Below are positions 1-6,339 of a DNA stretch of 11,238 nucleotides, one piece after another. Numbering within the stretch: position 1 is the stretch's first letter; each line of letters opens with the position of its first letter. Location of the stretch: NCBI GenBank assembly GCA_023423285.1, contig JAFAFV010000050.1, positions 1 through 11,238 on the forward strand, read 5' to 3'. This DNA is from Bacteroidota bacterium (GTDB lineage Bacteria; Bacteroidota; Bacteroidia; Chitinophagales; Chitinophagaceae). The position numbers were made by a program, and so were the translations under genes. Under the pieces are notes generated by a model that saw only the letters and a list, made by a program, of their open reading frames with translations, made no database searches and was not told where the DNA came from.

Positions 1-71
1 CGATCCAGAGTATTAAAGTAAGATCCATGCAATAAAGATAAAACAGTTACTATAAAACAGACGTTGGTACC

Positions 72-695
72 TTATAATTTTAAAAAGCGCTTTACTATCT
101 TTTCCGCTTCAGCACAGGCTTCCTGCAAATCAGCGTTCACCACAATTTTATCAAACTCTTTGCTAAAGGAAAGTTCATACTCCGCCTTTGCAATGCGGGT
201 TTGAAGCATTTCATCGGTTTCTGTGCCCCGGCTGGCCAGCCGCCGTGCAAGCTCTCTTACTGATGGCGGTTCAATAAAAATGGTTAAGCAATCGCCTAAA
301 AACTGCTCCTTCACATGTATAGCACCTTTTACATCAATATCCAGCAGTGGGTATTTTTGCATGTTCCAAAGCCGGTCTAATTCGCTGCGCAGCGTGCCGT
401 AGTATTTGCCTTCATAAACCATTTCCCACTCCAAAAAATCGTTTGATTGTATTTTGCTGTTGAATTCTTCCGGGCTCATAAAATAATAGTCTCTGCCATT
501 CACCTCGCCTTTACGGGGCTTGCGTGTAGCCGCAGAAATAGAAAATGACAGCATAGGAATGTTCTGTAACAAATAATGTGTGATGGAAGTTTTGCCTGCA
601 CCGCTTGGCGCAGTAATGATGATCAGTTTTTTTGCGAAACCACCGCCGCCGTCCCTACCGGGAGCTCTCAACAACTTAACCAAATCCATATTCAT
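72..695 (-). CDS. gmk: Guanylate kinase with an unusual N-terminal insert
   Basis: Phosphorylates GMP (and dGMP) to GDP with ATP in the cytoplasm, an essential purine nucleotide step. Visible motifs are the P-loop APSGAGKTS at residues 29-37, the GMP-binding stretch SISAATRKPRKGEVNGRDYYF-like at about 52-72 (written here only as a family pattern), the DFLEW...YYGT block at 86-101, LLDIDVKGA at 117-125, and the lid region with ASRGTETDE at 154-162. The length of 207 aa is normal for the family. The oddity is at the front: family members usually reach the P-loop strand within about 10 residues, but here residues 8-20 (LLRAPGRDGGGGF) form a Gly/Arg-rich insert encoded by locally GC-rich DNA. The start is ATG at 695, with a second ATG two codons in; no start lies between the insert and the P-loop. 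It diverges from mtgA over about 160 bp. A possible promoter -7 box (TTAGTTTG, 737-744, minus) lacks a good -33 partner. The identification is secure. Confidence 0.96.
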   Translation of the reverse strand: MNMDLVKLLRAPGRDGGGGFAKKLIIITAPSGAGKTSITHYLLQNIPMLSFSISAATRKPRKGEVNGRDYYFMSPEEFNSKIQSNDFLEWEMVYEGKYYGTLRSELDRLWNMQKYPLLDIDVKGAIHVKEQFLGDCLTIFIEPPSVRELARRLASRGTETDEMLQTRIAKAEYELSFSKEFDKIVVNADLQEACAEAEKIVKRFLKL

Positions 696-857
696 AAAAT
701 GAAAATTAGTGTGCTTACAAAATAAAAAAAAATGTGCAAACTAAAAAGTAAGGCACGAAGTAAAGCATTTATATATTTAATGCACAAACAACTTTAGCTT
801 TTAATGTATATTATGCGCTATTAATACCGCTTAGTTATTAAATTGCAGGGCATAGTT

Positions 858-1553
858 ATGAGAGTGGTTTCAGGAATTTGGCGTTTTATTAAAAGAACTT
901 TTCTTTTTCTGTTTATAGCCCAGCTGGTATATATAGTTGTGCTGAAATGGGTCAATCCTCCCGTTACTATTACTCAGATAGTCAGCATCATCAGGGGCAA
1001 TGGGTTTCACCGCAAAAATGCAACCGGCGCTGATATTTCACCCAACGCCAAGCTTGCTGTCATTGCTTCAGAGGATCAGCTATTCCCCGATCATACTGGT
1101 TTTGACTGGAAAAGTATTCGCAAAGCAATGGAATACAACCAGCGTAAGCCTGGCCGCGTTCGTGGCGGCAGCACCATTAGCCAGCAAACAGCTAAAAACG
1201 TTTTTTTGTGGCAGGGCAAAAGCTGGACACGCAAAGGCCTGGAAGCCTATTTTACTTTTATGATTGAAAAAATATGGGGTAAAGAGCGCATACTGGAAGT
1301 ATATCTAAACGTTGCTGAAATGGGACGTGGTATTTTTGGTATTGAGCAGGCCGCACAAACGTATTTTAAAAAACCAGCTAAATCTTTAAGTATTTACGAG
1401 GCGGCTGCAATTGCTGCTGCGCTTCCTAATCCTAAAAAATATACGGTAAACCCACCTTCGCCCTACATACAGTCCCGTAGCAGAAAAATTGTACAGCAAA
1501 TGAATTATTTGCGGCCAGACAGGGATATACAAAAAGTGATTGGCCTTAAGTAA
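858..1553 (+). CDS. mtgA: Monofunctional biosynthetic peptidoglycan transglycosylase (GT51)
   Basis: Polymerises lipid II into glycan strands at the outer face of the inner membrane, without a transpeptidase domain. Residues are numbered from the ATG at 858 (231 aa). A single membrane anchor spans about 14-33. The GT51 motifs follow in order: EDQLFPDHTGFD (72-83), with E72 as the expected catalytic Glu; GGSTISQQTAKN (103-114); and the block EVYLNVAEMGRGIFGIEQAA (147-166), which carries the second conserved Glu. The length matches the MtgA family. The frame can be opened five codons earlier at a TTG (843), but I prefer the ATG because the added residues are not part of the membrane anchor and an AGG lies 9-11 bases before it. 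The 3' end overlaps the end of the convergent SRPBCC gene by 8 bp. Identification is secure; the start is fairly sure. Confidence 0.94.
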   Translation: MRVVSGIWRFIKRTFLFLFIAQLVYIVVLKWVNPPVTITQIVSIIRGNGFHRKNATGADISPNAKLAVIASEDQLFPDHTGFDWKSIRKAMEYNQRKPGRVRGGSTISQQTAKNVFLWQGKSWTRKGLEAYFTFMIEKIWGKERILEVYLNVAEMGRGIFGIEQAAQTYFKKPAKSLSIYEAAAIAAALPNPKKYTVNPPSPYIQSRSRKIVQQMNYLRPDRDIQKVIGLK

Positions 1554-2034
1554 CGCCTGAAAACCTTTGCTGCAGCGTGTTATAGCGAAAGGAAAAAATT
1601 TCCTTCAATTTATTTTTGATGATGCTGCCTGCAAAAAGCCTTCCTAAAAAGCCCAGTGGCAATTTATAAGTTACAATGTCTTTCATCAGCACGCCGCCTT
1701 CAGCTTCTTCAAAATGATGTTCATGATGCCACAGCGCATAAGGGCCTTTGCGTTGCTCATCAACAAACAGTCGGCCTTCCTGCACACTGGTAATTTCGGT
1801 TATCCAGTTATTCTTAATAATAGGCATTACCTGTATTTTATAAGCAATCATCATTCCTGTATAAACACTGCAATCGCTGCAAGATGTAATTTTAAAATTT
1901 ACATTAGCGGGGGTAATGGCCTGCAGATTTTTCGGCGAGGAGAAAAAATCCCAAGCCTCTTCCATAGTTACCGGCAGCAATTGCCTGGCTGTTAAAATAT
2001 ATACACCGGAACATTGTTTTATTTTTAAATCCAT
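1546..2034 (-). CDS. SRPBCC-family ligand-binding-like protein
   Basis: A 162-aa single-domain protein of the START/SRPBCC (polyketide cyclase-like, COG4276-type) fold. It is probably cytoplasmic, as no signal peptide is visible. Features typical of this group are an N-terminal beta strand followed by a helix (TMEEAWDFFSSPKNLQAITP, 23-42), the central FVDEQRKGPYALWHHEHHF (90-108), a GGVLMKDIVTYKLPLG hairpin (113-128), and a long C-terminal helix ending in SFRYNTLQQRF (148-158). The fold usually holds a hydrophobic ligand, but no specific substrate can be read from the sequence. Its ATG lies 1 bp after the stop of the upstream kinase gene, which points to translational coupling and a shared operon. 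Its 3' end overlaps mtgA on the other strand by 8 bp, and no terminator hairpin is visible between them. Family assignment is confident; function is unknown. Confidence 0.82.
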   Translation of the reverse strand: MDLKIKQCSGVYILTARQLLPVTMEEAWDFFSSPKNLQAITPANVNFKITSCSDCSVYTGMMIAYKIQVMPIIKNNWITEITSVQEGRLFVDEQRKGPYALWHHEHHFEEAEGGVLMKDIVTYKLPLGFLGRLFAGSIIKNKLKEIFSFRYNTLQQRFSGVT

Positions 2035-2035
2035 T

Positions 2036-2587
2036 TTAAAGGCTTTTTACAACTTCAATGGCTGTTTGCAAACGCTCTTCATAATCACCTTTTATTTCCA
2101 CCCAAGGCGTGTTTTGATTACTTAGAATGTGCTTATAGATCTCATACAGCTTTTCACGCGTTTCCACATCAGGGTATTCGCGCAGTTCATCTTTTACCCA
2201 GGGCAGGTCTGTTTTACAAAGCAGGTACAGGTCATATTTTCTGCGCGCAATTTCCTGTAAAATAAAAACGTGACATTTACCAAAAACAAATTCACTCCAC
2301 ACCTTCATCACGTACATATCGGTATCAATAAATAAATATGGAGAAGCACTTCTGCGTTGCATTTCAGTATACTTATCTTCTATTGCCAACTGCCCTTTTG
2401 CTATTATTAGCAAATCTTCAAAAGTATAATGCGGACCATTTTTCAAAAGATATTCACGGGCGTATTCAGGCACCCACCGTGTGTTAAAATGATCGGCCAA
2501 TTGCTGGCACAGCGTGCTTTTTCCCGTGCTTTCCGGCCCTATAATGACCACTTTTTTAAACAGGTTTTTTTTATTATCGGGATGCAT
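2036..2587 (-). CDS. NadR-like AAA ATPase / probable ribosylnicotinamide kinase domain
   Basis: A 183-aa P-loop protein resembling the C-terminal kinase domain of NadR (AAA_28 family), which phosphorylates nicotinamide riboside to NMN in NAD salvage. Visible features are the Walker A GPESTGKS at 17-24, VPEYAREYL at 39-47 (the NadR-like 'EYxREY' element), FIDTD at 86-90 (Walker B-like, also matching NadR), and LLCKTDLPWVKDELREYP at 122-139, which aligns with the 'W..DGLR' segment of NadR. The N-terminal DNA-binding and adenylyltransferase domains of full NadR are absent, as in many Bacteroidota homologues. No pnuC transporter is seen next to it, so the substrate remains inferred. It sits 17 bp after the M23 gene and 1 bp before the SRPBCC gene, probably one operon. 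The family is confident; the substrate is moderately so. Confidence 0.82.
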   Translation of the reverse strand: MHPDNKKNLFKKVVIIGPESTGKSTLCQQLADHFNTRWVPEYAREYLLKNGPHYTFEDLLIIAKGQLAIEDKYTEMQRRSASPYLFIDTDMYVMKVWSEFVFGKCHVFILQEIARRKYDLYLLCKTDLPWVKDELREYPDVETREKLYEIYKHILSNQNTPWVEIKGDYEERLQTAIEVVKSL

Positions 2588-2604
2588 GTGTTTAAGTTAA
2601 GCTG

Positions 2605-3213
2605 TCAGAGCGGATTTTCGTATCGTTTTATGGCTTTGAGGTATTGCGCGCCGTTTGCTGTTCGAAACCTGGTTGGTATTTGCGTGAAATTTCTATCGCT
2701 ATCAAACTCCCACACAATAAAATGCAGGTGCGGAAAATAGGTGTAGCCTGTGTTTCCGCTCAGCCCAATTGGCTGGCCCTTTTCAACCTTATCGCCCACA
2801 TTTACAAAAACACCGTTATATTTTAAGTGCCAGTATCCAGCGCGCGAACTGTCGGCATGCTGAATCACAATGTAATTGGCATGCGCTCTGTTTGATTTTC
2901 TGATGCCGCCCTGCCGCCCGTCATTTTTTATGCGCAGCACCACGCCACCTCTTGCTGCAGCAACCACAGATCCAACAGGCATTTTAAAGTCAAGCGCGGC
3001 GCGACGTTTATGGGTAAAATGTGTAAAGTATCCCTGTATCATCAAATAAGATGTGCCGGGTGGATAAGGCAGGTCGTAAACATAAGATGTGGAATCCAAG
3101 AGAATGCCTTTTTGTAGTAGGCGGGTATGCTTTCGCATGGGGTTGTGCATGTAAGTACAGCTGTTCAAAGCCATTAATAAACCGCCTGTAATAAACAAAT
3201 ATATTAGCCGCAT
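2605..3213 (-). CDS. M23-family metallopeptidase, putative lipoprotein
   Basis: A predicted envelope zinc endopeptidase (LytM/peptidase M23 fold) that would cut peptidoglycan peptide bridges or act as a non-catalytic regulator. A signal sequence of about 18 residues ends in LNSC with Cys19, a plausible lipobox, although Asn at -2 is not the commonest residue. Metal-site candidates are H68 and D75 (HKRRAALD, a wider spacing than the usual HxxxD), H129 in GYWHLKYNG, and HLH at 162-164 in YFPHLHF, preceded by GLSGNTGYT. The segment PVGSVVAAARGGVV (79-92) is typical of M23 beta strands. All expected ligands appear present, so it is likely active. The length of 202 aa is short but complete. The ATG directly abuts the U-tract of the upstream nfu terminator, so it needs its own promoter or read-through. 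It is the first gene of a likely operon with the NadR-like and SRPBCC genes. Confidence 0.88.
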   Translation of the reverse strand: MRLIYLFITGGLLMALNSCTYMHNPMRKHTRLLQKGILLDSTSYVYDLPYPPGTSYLMIQGYFTHFTHKRRAALDFKMPVGSVVAAARGGVVLRIKNDGRQGGIRKSNRAHANYIVIQHADSSRAGYWHLKYNGVFVNVGDKVEKGQPIGLSGNTGYTYFPHLHFIVWEFDSDRNFTQIPTRFRTANGAQYLKAIKRYENPL

Positions 3214-3250
3214 TTTATAAAAAAAACGCCATCAGCAATTGATGACGTTT
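3214..3250 (-). terminator. Rho-independent terminator after nfu
   Basis: Read on the minus strand, AAACG-T-CATCA... forms a hairpin with arms at 3240-3250 and 3224-3234. These are 5-bp outer and 5-bp inner stems separated by one C/A mismatch, with loop 3235-3239. An eight-T run follows (3226 to 3219). It lies 66 bp after the nfu stop and ends right at the start codon of the M23 gene. The structure is seen directly; the termination activity is inferred. Confidence 0.7.
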
Positions 3251-3277
3251 GGATCTAAATTTTTATTGTCTTTTTCT

Positions 3278-3308
3278 CAAAGAATCTTTATTTAGGAAAG
3301 ATTTCAAA
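3278..3308 (-). promoter_or_regulatory. Possible promoter for the M23 operon
   Basis: On the minus strand a TTTG (3308-3305) is followed after 19 bp by ATTCTTTG (3285-3278). This is close to the Bacteroidota consensus TTTG-N19-TAnnTTTG except for the first two bases of the -7 element. Transcription from here would place the nfu terminator hairpin inside the M23 leader. Such boxes occur by chance in AT-rich DNA, so the call is weak. Confidence 0.25.
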
Positions 3309-3315
3309 ATAAGGC

Positions 3316-3912
3316 TTACTCCGCTTCTGCCACAACCTCTTTCACTTCAGGTATCATGCGTTTCATCATTCCCTCAATACCTGCTTTTAACGTAATCATG
3401 GAAGAAGGGCAACCGCTGCACGAACCCTGCATCATCAGGTTTACCACGCCATCATCATAACTTTTAAACTGTATTGCGCCACCGTCCATTTCCACCGCAG
3501 GTTTTACATAATTTTCAAGCAGTTCTTTAATGCGCTTCACCACATCATCGTCATCTGCACTTACTTCGTTGCCGCCTTCTCTTTTTATCTCCACAACTTC
3601 ATCTTCATTCACAACGGCCTTTCCTTCTTCAAGATAATCTTTTAAGAACTGCCTTACAGAAGGGGTAATATCCATCCACTCCGCATCGGGAGTTTTGGTA
3701 AGCGTAACAAAATTACTTGCTATAAAAACGGCTTTAATAAACGGAAAACCAAATAGTTCTGTTGCCAGAGGCGATGGATTCGCGCTTTCCGCATCAGGGA
3801 AGTCAATACTTTTACCCGGATACAGGAGTTTGTTTGCCACAAACTTCATCGTCTCGGGGTTAGGAGTCATTTCTGTGTAAATACTTACAACCGGGTTGCC
3901 TGTTTTAATCAT
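3316..3912 (-). CDS. Nfu-type iron-sulfur cluster carrier (Nfu_N + NifU C-terminal domain)
   Basis: A cytoplasmic scaffold or carrier that binds an Fe-S cluster between subunits and passes it to apo-proteins. The N-terminal Nfu_N domain covers about residues 9-95 (IYTEMTPNPETMKFV at 11-25, LFGFPFIKAVFIASNFVTLTK at 53-73). An acidic linker with DDDD (120-123) follows, then the NifU C-terminal domain (about 125-190) with VEMDGGAIQF (140-149) and the cluster-binding CxxC in GSCSGCPSS (C165, C168). The 198-aa two-domain layout is the usual one in Bacteroidota. The ATG at 3912 is preferred to M15 because only a few residues separate it from the domain; the true start could be slightly later. It is probably monocistronic, with a promoter box just upstream and a hairpin terminator downstream. 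Identification is secure. Confidence 0.94.
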   Translation of the reverse strand: MIKTGNPVVSIYTEMTPNPETMKFVANKLLYPGKSIDFPDAESANPSPLATELFGFPFIKAVFIASNFVTLTKTPDAEWMDITPSVRQFLKDYLEEGKAVVNEDEVVEIKREGGNEVSADDDDVVKRIKELLENYVKPAVEMDGGAIQFKSYDDGVVNLMMQGSCSGCPSSMITLKAGIEGMMKRMIPEVKEVVAEAE

Positions 3913-3929
3913 ATCTAAAAGTTAAACTA

Positions 3930-3963
3930 CAAATGTAACAATTAATGGGCTTTATTGTTGAAA
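3930..3963 (-). promoter_or_regulatory. Probable nfu promoter
   Basis: The minus strand carries TACATTTG at 3937-3930, a perfect match to the Bacteroidota -7 element TAnnTTTG. A TTTC at 3963-3960 is a weak -33 candidate, 22 bp away. Transcription would begin near 3924 and give a leader of roughly a dozen bases before the ATG at 3912. The -7 box is convincing; the -33 part is not. Confidence 0.42.
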
Positions 3964-4007
3964 ACGAAAGCCGGAAGCCGACGGTGTGCCGTTTTGCAGC
4001 CACGTTA

Positions 4008-4607
4008 CTAACTGCGCACGGTGATGTGAAAGCAGCTTTGCCACTTTTCTTTTATGTAATAAATTTTTCCCTGGCGCTGGTATTGTGCTAAAATATTCTC
4101 AAGGGCCTTTTCAAGTTTGGAGTTGCGGCCTTTTTTTCCATTAAACCTGATGTAAGAAATATCGTAAGAAGCACCAAAATTGTGAGCACTTAAACCATCT
4201 GTAGCGTTACTGTTCACCTGGCGTAGCCTGTGCTGATCTGCCAACGTGCGCGTCATAGAAGTAACGGTAAACGAGCTTTTTGTTTTGGCATAAAAGCTTT
4301 TGGCAATATCATTCAGCACTCTATTGGCCTGCGGCACTAAATATGCTTTGCTATGAGTGAGCTTGCTTATGGTGCAGCCTTTATTGCATTTAGCCGGAGT
4401 AAGCTTTTTCTTTTTTACGTACGTATTTAAGTGCCTGGAATTTTTTATGGGCGTTACACCGTGACCGGCCGCTGTGCGTACATGTGTATCGTACTTCGGC
4501 TTTGTTGCAGATTTTTCTTCAGGATTTTTATGGCCTGGTTTGTTGGAGGCGCCGGTTTCAAAAACAAAAAATAAAATGGAGAATAGTAATAACGTGATAA
4601 CCCTCAT
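4008..4607 (-). CDS. DUF5715-family secreted protein with M15-like zinc-peptidase motifs
   Basis: A 199-aa protein with an N-terminal signal peptide (hydrophobic residues 4-16, cleavage probably near GAS at 19-21), so it is exported. A basic, low-complexity stretch follows (about 22-70, including KKKK at 65-68). The C-terminal domain (about 85-199) resembles DUF5715 and the M15/DD-peptidase fold: VTSMTRTLADQHRL (115-128), then LSAHNFGASYDIS (139-151), which matches the SxHxxGxAxD zinc motif with H142 and D149, and a terminal CFHIT (192-196) whose H194 fits the third ligand. This suggests a peptidoglycan D-Ala-type peptidase, but that is inference from motif layout. Two cysteines (C74, C78) lie in a CNKGC element. 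A promoter-like pair lies upstream. The family is fairly sure; the activity is not shown. Confidence 0.78.
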   Translation of the reverse strand: MRVITLLLFSILFFVFETGASNKPGHKNPEEKSATKPKYDTHVRTAAGHGVTPIKNSRHLNTYVKKKKLTPAKCNKGCTISKLTHSKAYLVPQANRVLNDIAKSFYAKTKSSFTVTSMTRTLADQHRLRQVNSNATDGLSAHNFGASYDISYIRFNGKKGRNSKLEKALENILAQYQRQGKIYYIKEKWQSCFHITVRS

Positions 4608-4651
4608 CGTAAATAGAAATTGTCGTTAGATTAATGCCCTGTTGATGTAAG

Positions 4652-4683
4652 CAAAGATGGCATTTTAGACCCTTACAAACAAA
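4652..4683 (-). promoter_or_regulatory. Possible promoter of the DUF5715 gene
   Basis: On the minus strand TTTG (4683-4680) is followed after 20 bp by CATCTTTG (4659-4652), one base off the TAnnTTTG element. This would give a leader of about 40 bases before the ATG at 4607. It lies in the 103-bp gap after the stop of the response regulator gene, where nothing else is visible. Confidence 0.38.
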
Positions 4684-4710
4684 TTATCCACAATATTTTG
4701 AGAATCGCAG

Positions 4711-5175
4711 TTAAGATAGCAGGTTTTGGCGCAGCAAAAATTCCATTTGTTCATTGGTAAGCATCAGGTTTTCTGTCAACTCTTCTTTTTGCTTGCTTAA
4801 TAAATAAATTTCTAAGGCGCTGTTGATGGTAGCTCTTAATTCTTCGTCGTTCCAGGGCTTTTGTACATATTTGAATACGCTGCCTTTGTTGATGGCGTCA
4901 ATTACAGCGTTAATATCGGCATAGCCTGTCAGTAAAATTCTGGGAGGGTCAGGATATTTTTCAAGAATGGACTCAAGAAATTCTATTCCTGTCATTTCCG
5001 GCATTCGCTGGTCGGTAATAATGACGTGAATTTCATTTTCTTCCAACACCTTCCGGCCTTCGGCTGCACTAATGGCTGTGAATACTTCGTAATCACGCCT
5101 GAAGCTTGCCCTGAAAGCGTTTAGGTTATGTACCTCATCATCTACATATAGAATTTTTGATTTTTTATGATCCAT
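4711..5175 (-). CDS. Stand-alone response regulator (REC plus C-terminal helix)
   Basis: A 154-aa receiver-domain protein. Visible phosphorylation-site residues are D12/D13 (acidic pocket, YVDDE), D55 (phosphoacceptor, ITDQRMP), T83 (LLTGYAD) and K106 (VQKPWN). The DQRMP / LLTGYAD / KPWN signature belongs to the HupR/RpfG-like class of receivers. The REC domain ends near residue 120. The remaining 35 residues look helical (KQKEELTENLMLTNEQMEFLLRQ) and contain no DNA-binding, HD-GYP, GGDEF or kinase domain, so it may act by protein contact. It is closely related to the REC domain of the REC-kinase gene at 9206: my hand alignment gives about 69 identical positions in 119. It diverges from the ThiF-led operon across only 48 bp, which supports a joint role. 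Its kinase partner is inferred to be the operon's sensor. Confidence 0.92.
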   Translation of the reverse strand: MDHKKSKILYVDDEVHNLNAFRASFRRDYEVFTAISAAEGRKVLEENEIHVIITDQRMPEMTGIEFLESILEKYPDPPRILLTGYADINAVIDAINKGSVFKYVQKPWNDEELRATINSALEIYLLSKQKEELTENLMLTNEQMEFLLRQNLLS

Positions 5176-5223
5176 AAAGTCTGCTTAAGTTGTAATACCT
5201 TTAGGTTTTAAAATTCATGTAAC
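5176..5223. promoter_or_regulatory. Divergent intergenic region between the response regulator and the ThiF operon
   Basis: This 48-bp gap must hold the starts of both divergent transcripts unless promoters lie inside the genes. On the plus strand TACCTTTA (5196-5203) is one base off the -7 consensus TAnnTTTG, and would start transcription about 15 bases before the ATG at 5224. No TTTG lies at the proper -33 distance. No clear element is seen for the minus strand. Shared control of the two units is an inference from spacing. Confidence 0.35.
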
Positions 5224-6333
5224 ATGAGCACTCCCTTAAACCACATGCTTGAAGACAATTCATTTAACCCCGAAATTTTTTCAATCAGCACTACAGAAGG
5301 TAAAGAAAAGTATGAACAACTACTGCACCAAAATAATGCAATAATTCATGATACCATTCTTAGTCAGCTTAAAGAGCTCGTAAAAATAAAAAATCCTTCT
5401 CAAAAACTCTCTGAAAATCAATTAAAAGAAAAAATAACCGAATACCTTGATGGTACTGATGCCAAAAGCTATGGAAACTGGGTGTATTACCCATGGAGCA
5501 ACCAGCTTGTACATGTATTGAAAGAAGATGATTTTATTGCGGTAAGAACCAATCGTAATATGTTCAAAATTGCGCCTGAGGAAATAGAGGTGCTGCGTAC
5601 AAAAAAAATTGCAATCATTGGTTTATCAGTAGGACAATCGATTGCTCAAACTATCGCCACAGAGCGTATTTGTGGCGAACTTTGCCTGGCAGATTTTGAT
5701 ACCCTAGAACTGGCCAACCTGAACCGGCTGAATGCGCGCATTCAGGACCTTGGCGTACCAAAAGTAATTATCGCGGCCCGCAAAATTGCAGAAATTGATC
5801 CTTACATAAAAGTGAGGTGCTGGCAGGAAGGTATAACTGAAAGTAATATTGAAGATTTTTTAACCGGCGGGGGAAAGGCAGATGTTTTGGTAGAAGAATG
5901 TGACAGCCTGCCTATAAAAATATTAAGCAGGCTGAAAGCAAGGCAGTTTCAAATACCAGTGGTAATGGATACCAATGACCTGGGTATGCTTGATATTGAA
6001 CGTTTTGACTTGGAACAGCAAAGACCCATTTTCCACGGTAAACTGGAAGAACTGGATAACCAGCCACACGATCAAATATTTTTGAAATTAAAAAATTTAA
6101 CTACAGAAGAAAAATTCGGATATTTAGTAAAAATTATTGGCTTTGAGAATATATCTGACGAAATGAAATTTTCGCTTGCCCAGATAAACCATACGATTAC
6201 CGGATGGCCACAATTATCGTCTTCCGTCACTCTTGGCGCGGCTATGGTAACTGATACCTGCAGAAGGATATTACTGGGAAAGTTTAAAAATTCAGGACGT
6301 TTTTTTGTTCATTTTGATGAACTGATAAAATAA
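5224..6333 (+). CDS. E1/ThiF-like adenylating enzyme, Rv1355c-type
   Basis: A 369-aa protein of the ubiquitin-activating E1/ThiF/MoeB superfamily, which adenylates a carboxylate, usually the C-terminus of a small carrier protein. The first ~120 residues hold YGNWVYYPWSNQLVH (83-97) and VRTNRNMFKI (107-116), which I recall as typical of the Rv1355c/MoeY-like group. The Rossmann core follows: IIGLSVGQSIA (131-141, nucleotide loop), DFDTLELANLNR (157-168, with D157, D159, N165 and R168), GVPK with K180, and D227 in ECDSLPIK. The stretch MDTNDLGMLDIERFDLE (248-264) is also of that group. There is no CxxC zinc site, and no cysteine between D227 and C346 where MoeB/ThiF enzymes place a catalytic Cys. 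The nitroreductase-like C-terminal half of longer Rv1355c proteins is missing. It heads the operon, 6 bp before the GNAT gene. The fold is secure; the substrate is unknown. Confidence 0.85.
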   Translation: MSTPLNHMLEDNSFNPEIFSISTTEGKEKYEQLLHQNNAIIHDTILSQLKELVKIKNPSQKLSENQLKEKITEYLDGTDAKSYGNWVYYPWSNQLVHVLKEDDFIAVRTNRNMFKIAPEEIEVLRTKKIAIIGLSVGQSIAQTIATERICGELCLADFDTLELANLNRLNARIQDLGVPKVIIAARKIAEIDPYIKVRCWQEGITESNIEDFLTGGGKADVLVEECDSLPIKILSRLKARQFQIPVVMDTNDLGMLDIERFDLEQQRPIFHGKLEELDNQPHDQIFLKLKNLTTEEKFGYLVKIIGFENISDEMKFSLAQINHTITGWPQLSSSVTLGAAMVTDTCRRILLGKFKNSGRFFVHFDELIK

Positions 6334-6339
6334 ACATAT

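Noticed and set aside
1..28. Possible minus-strand gene beginning MDLTLILWI and running off the left edge
   Set aside because: Only nine codons are visible and there is no family match. The 71-bp end segment cannot support a call.
724..732. Run of nine A residues upstream of gmk as a phase-variation tract
   Set aside because: AT-rich intergenic DNA commonly holds such runs, and nothing ties this one to a reading frame or promoter spacing.
843..857. TTG start giving mtgA five extra residues
   Set aside because: An in-frame ATG at 858 begins just before the basic and hydrophobic anchor, and the extra residues add nothing recognisable. The ATG is preferred.
1714..1995. 93-aa plus-strand open frame opposite the SRPBCC gene
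   Set aside because: The opposite strand encodes a clear family member, and this frame has no motif or start signal.
3960..4007. GC-rich segment with short ACGG/CCGT pairing after the DUF5715 stop, as a terminator
   Set aside because: The stem is only 4 bp and no U-run follows on the minus strand, so there is not enough to call a terminator.
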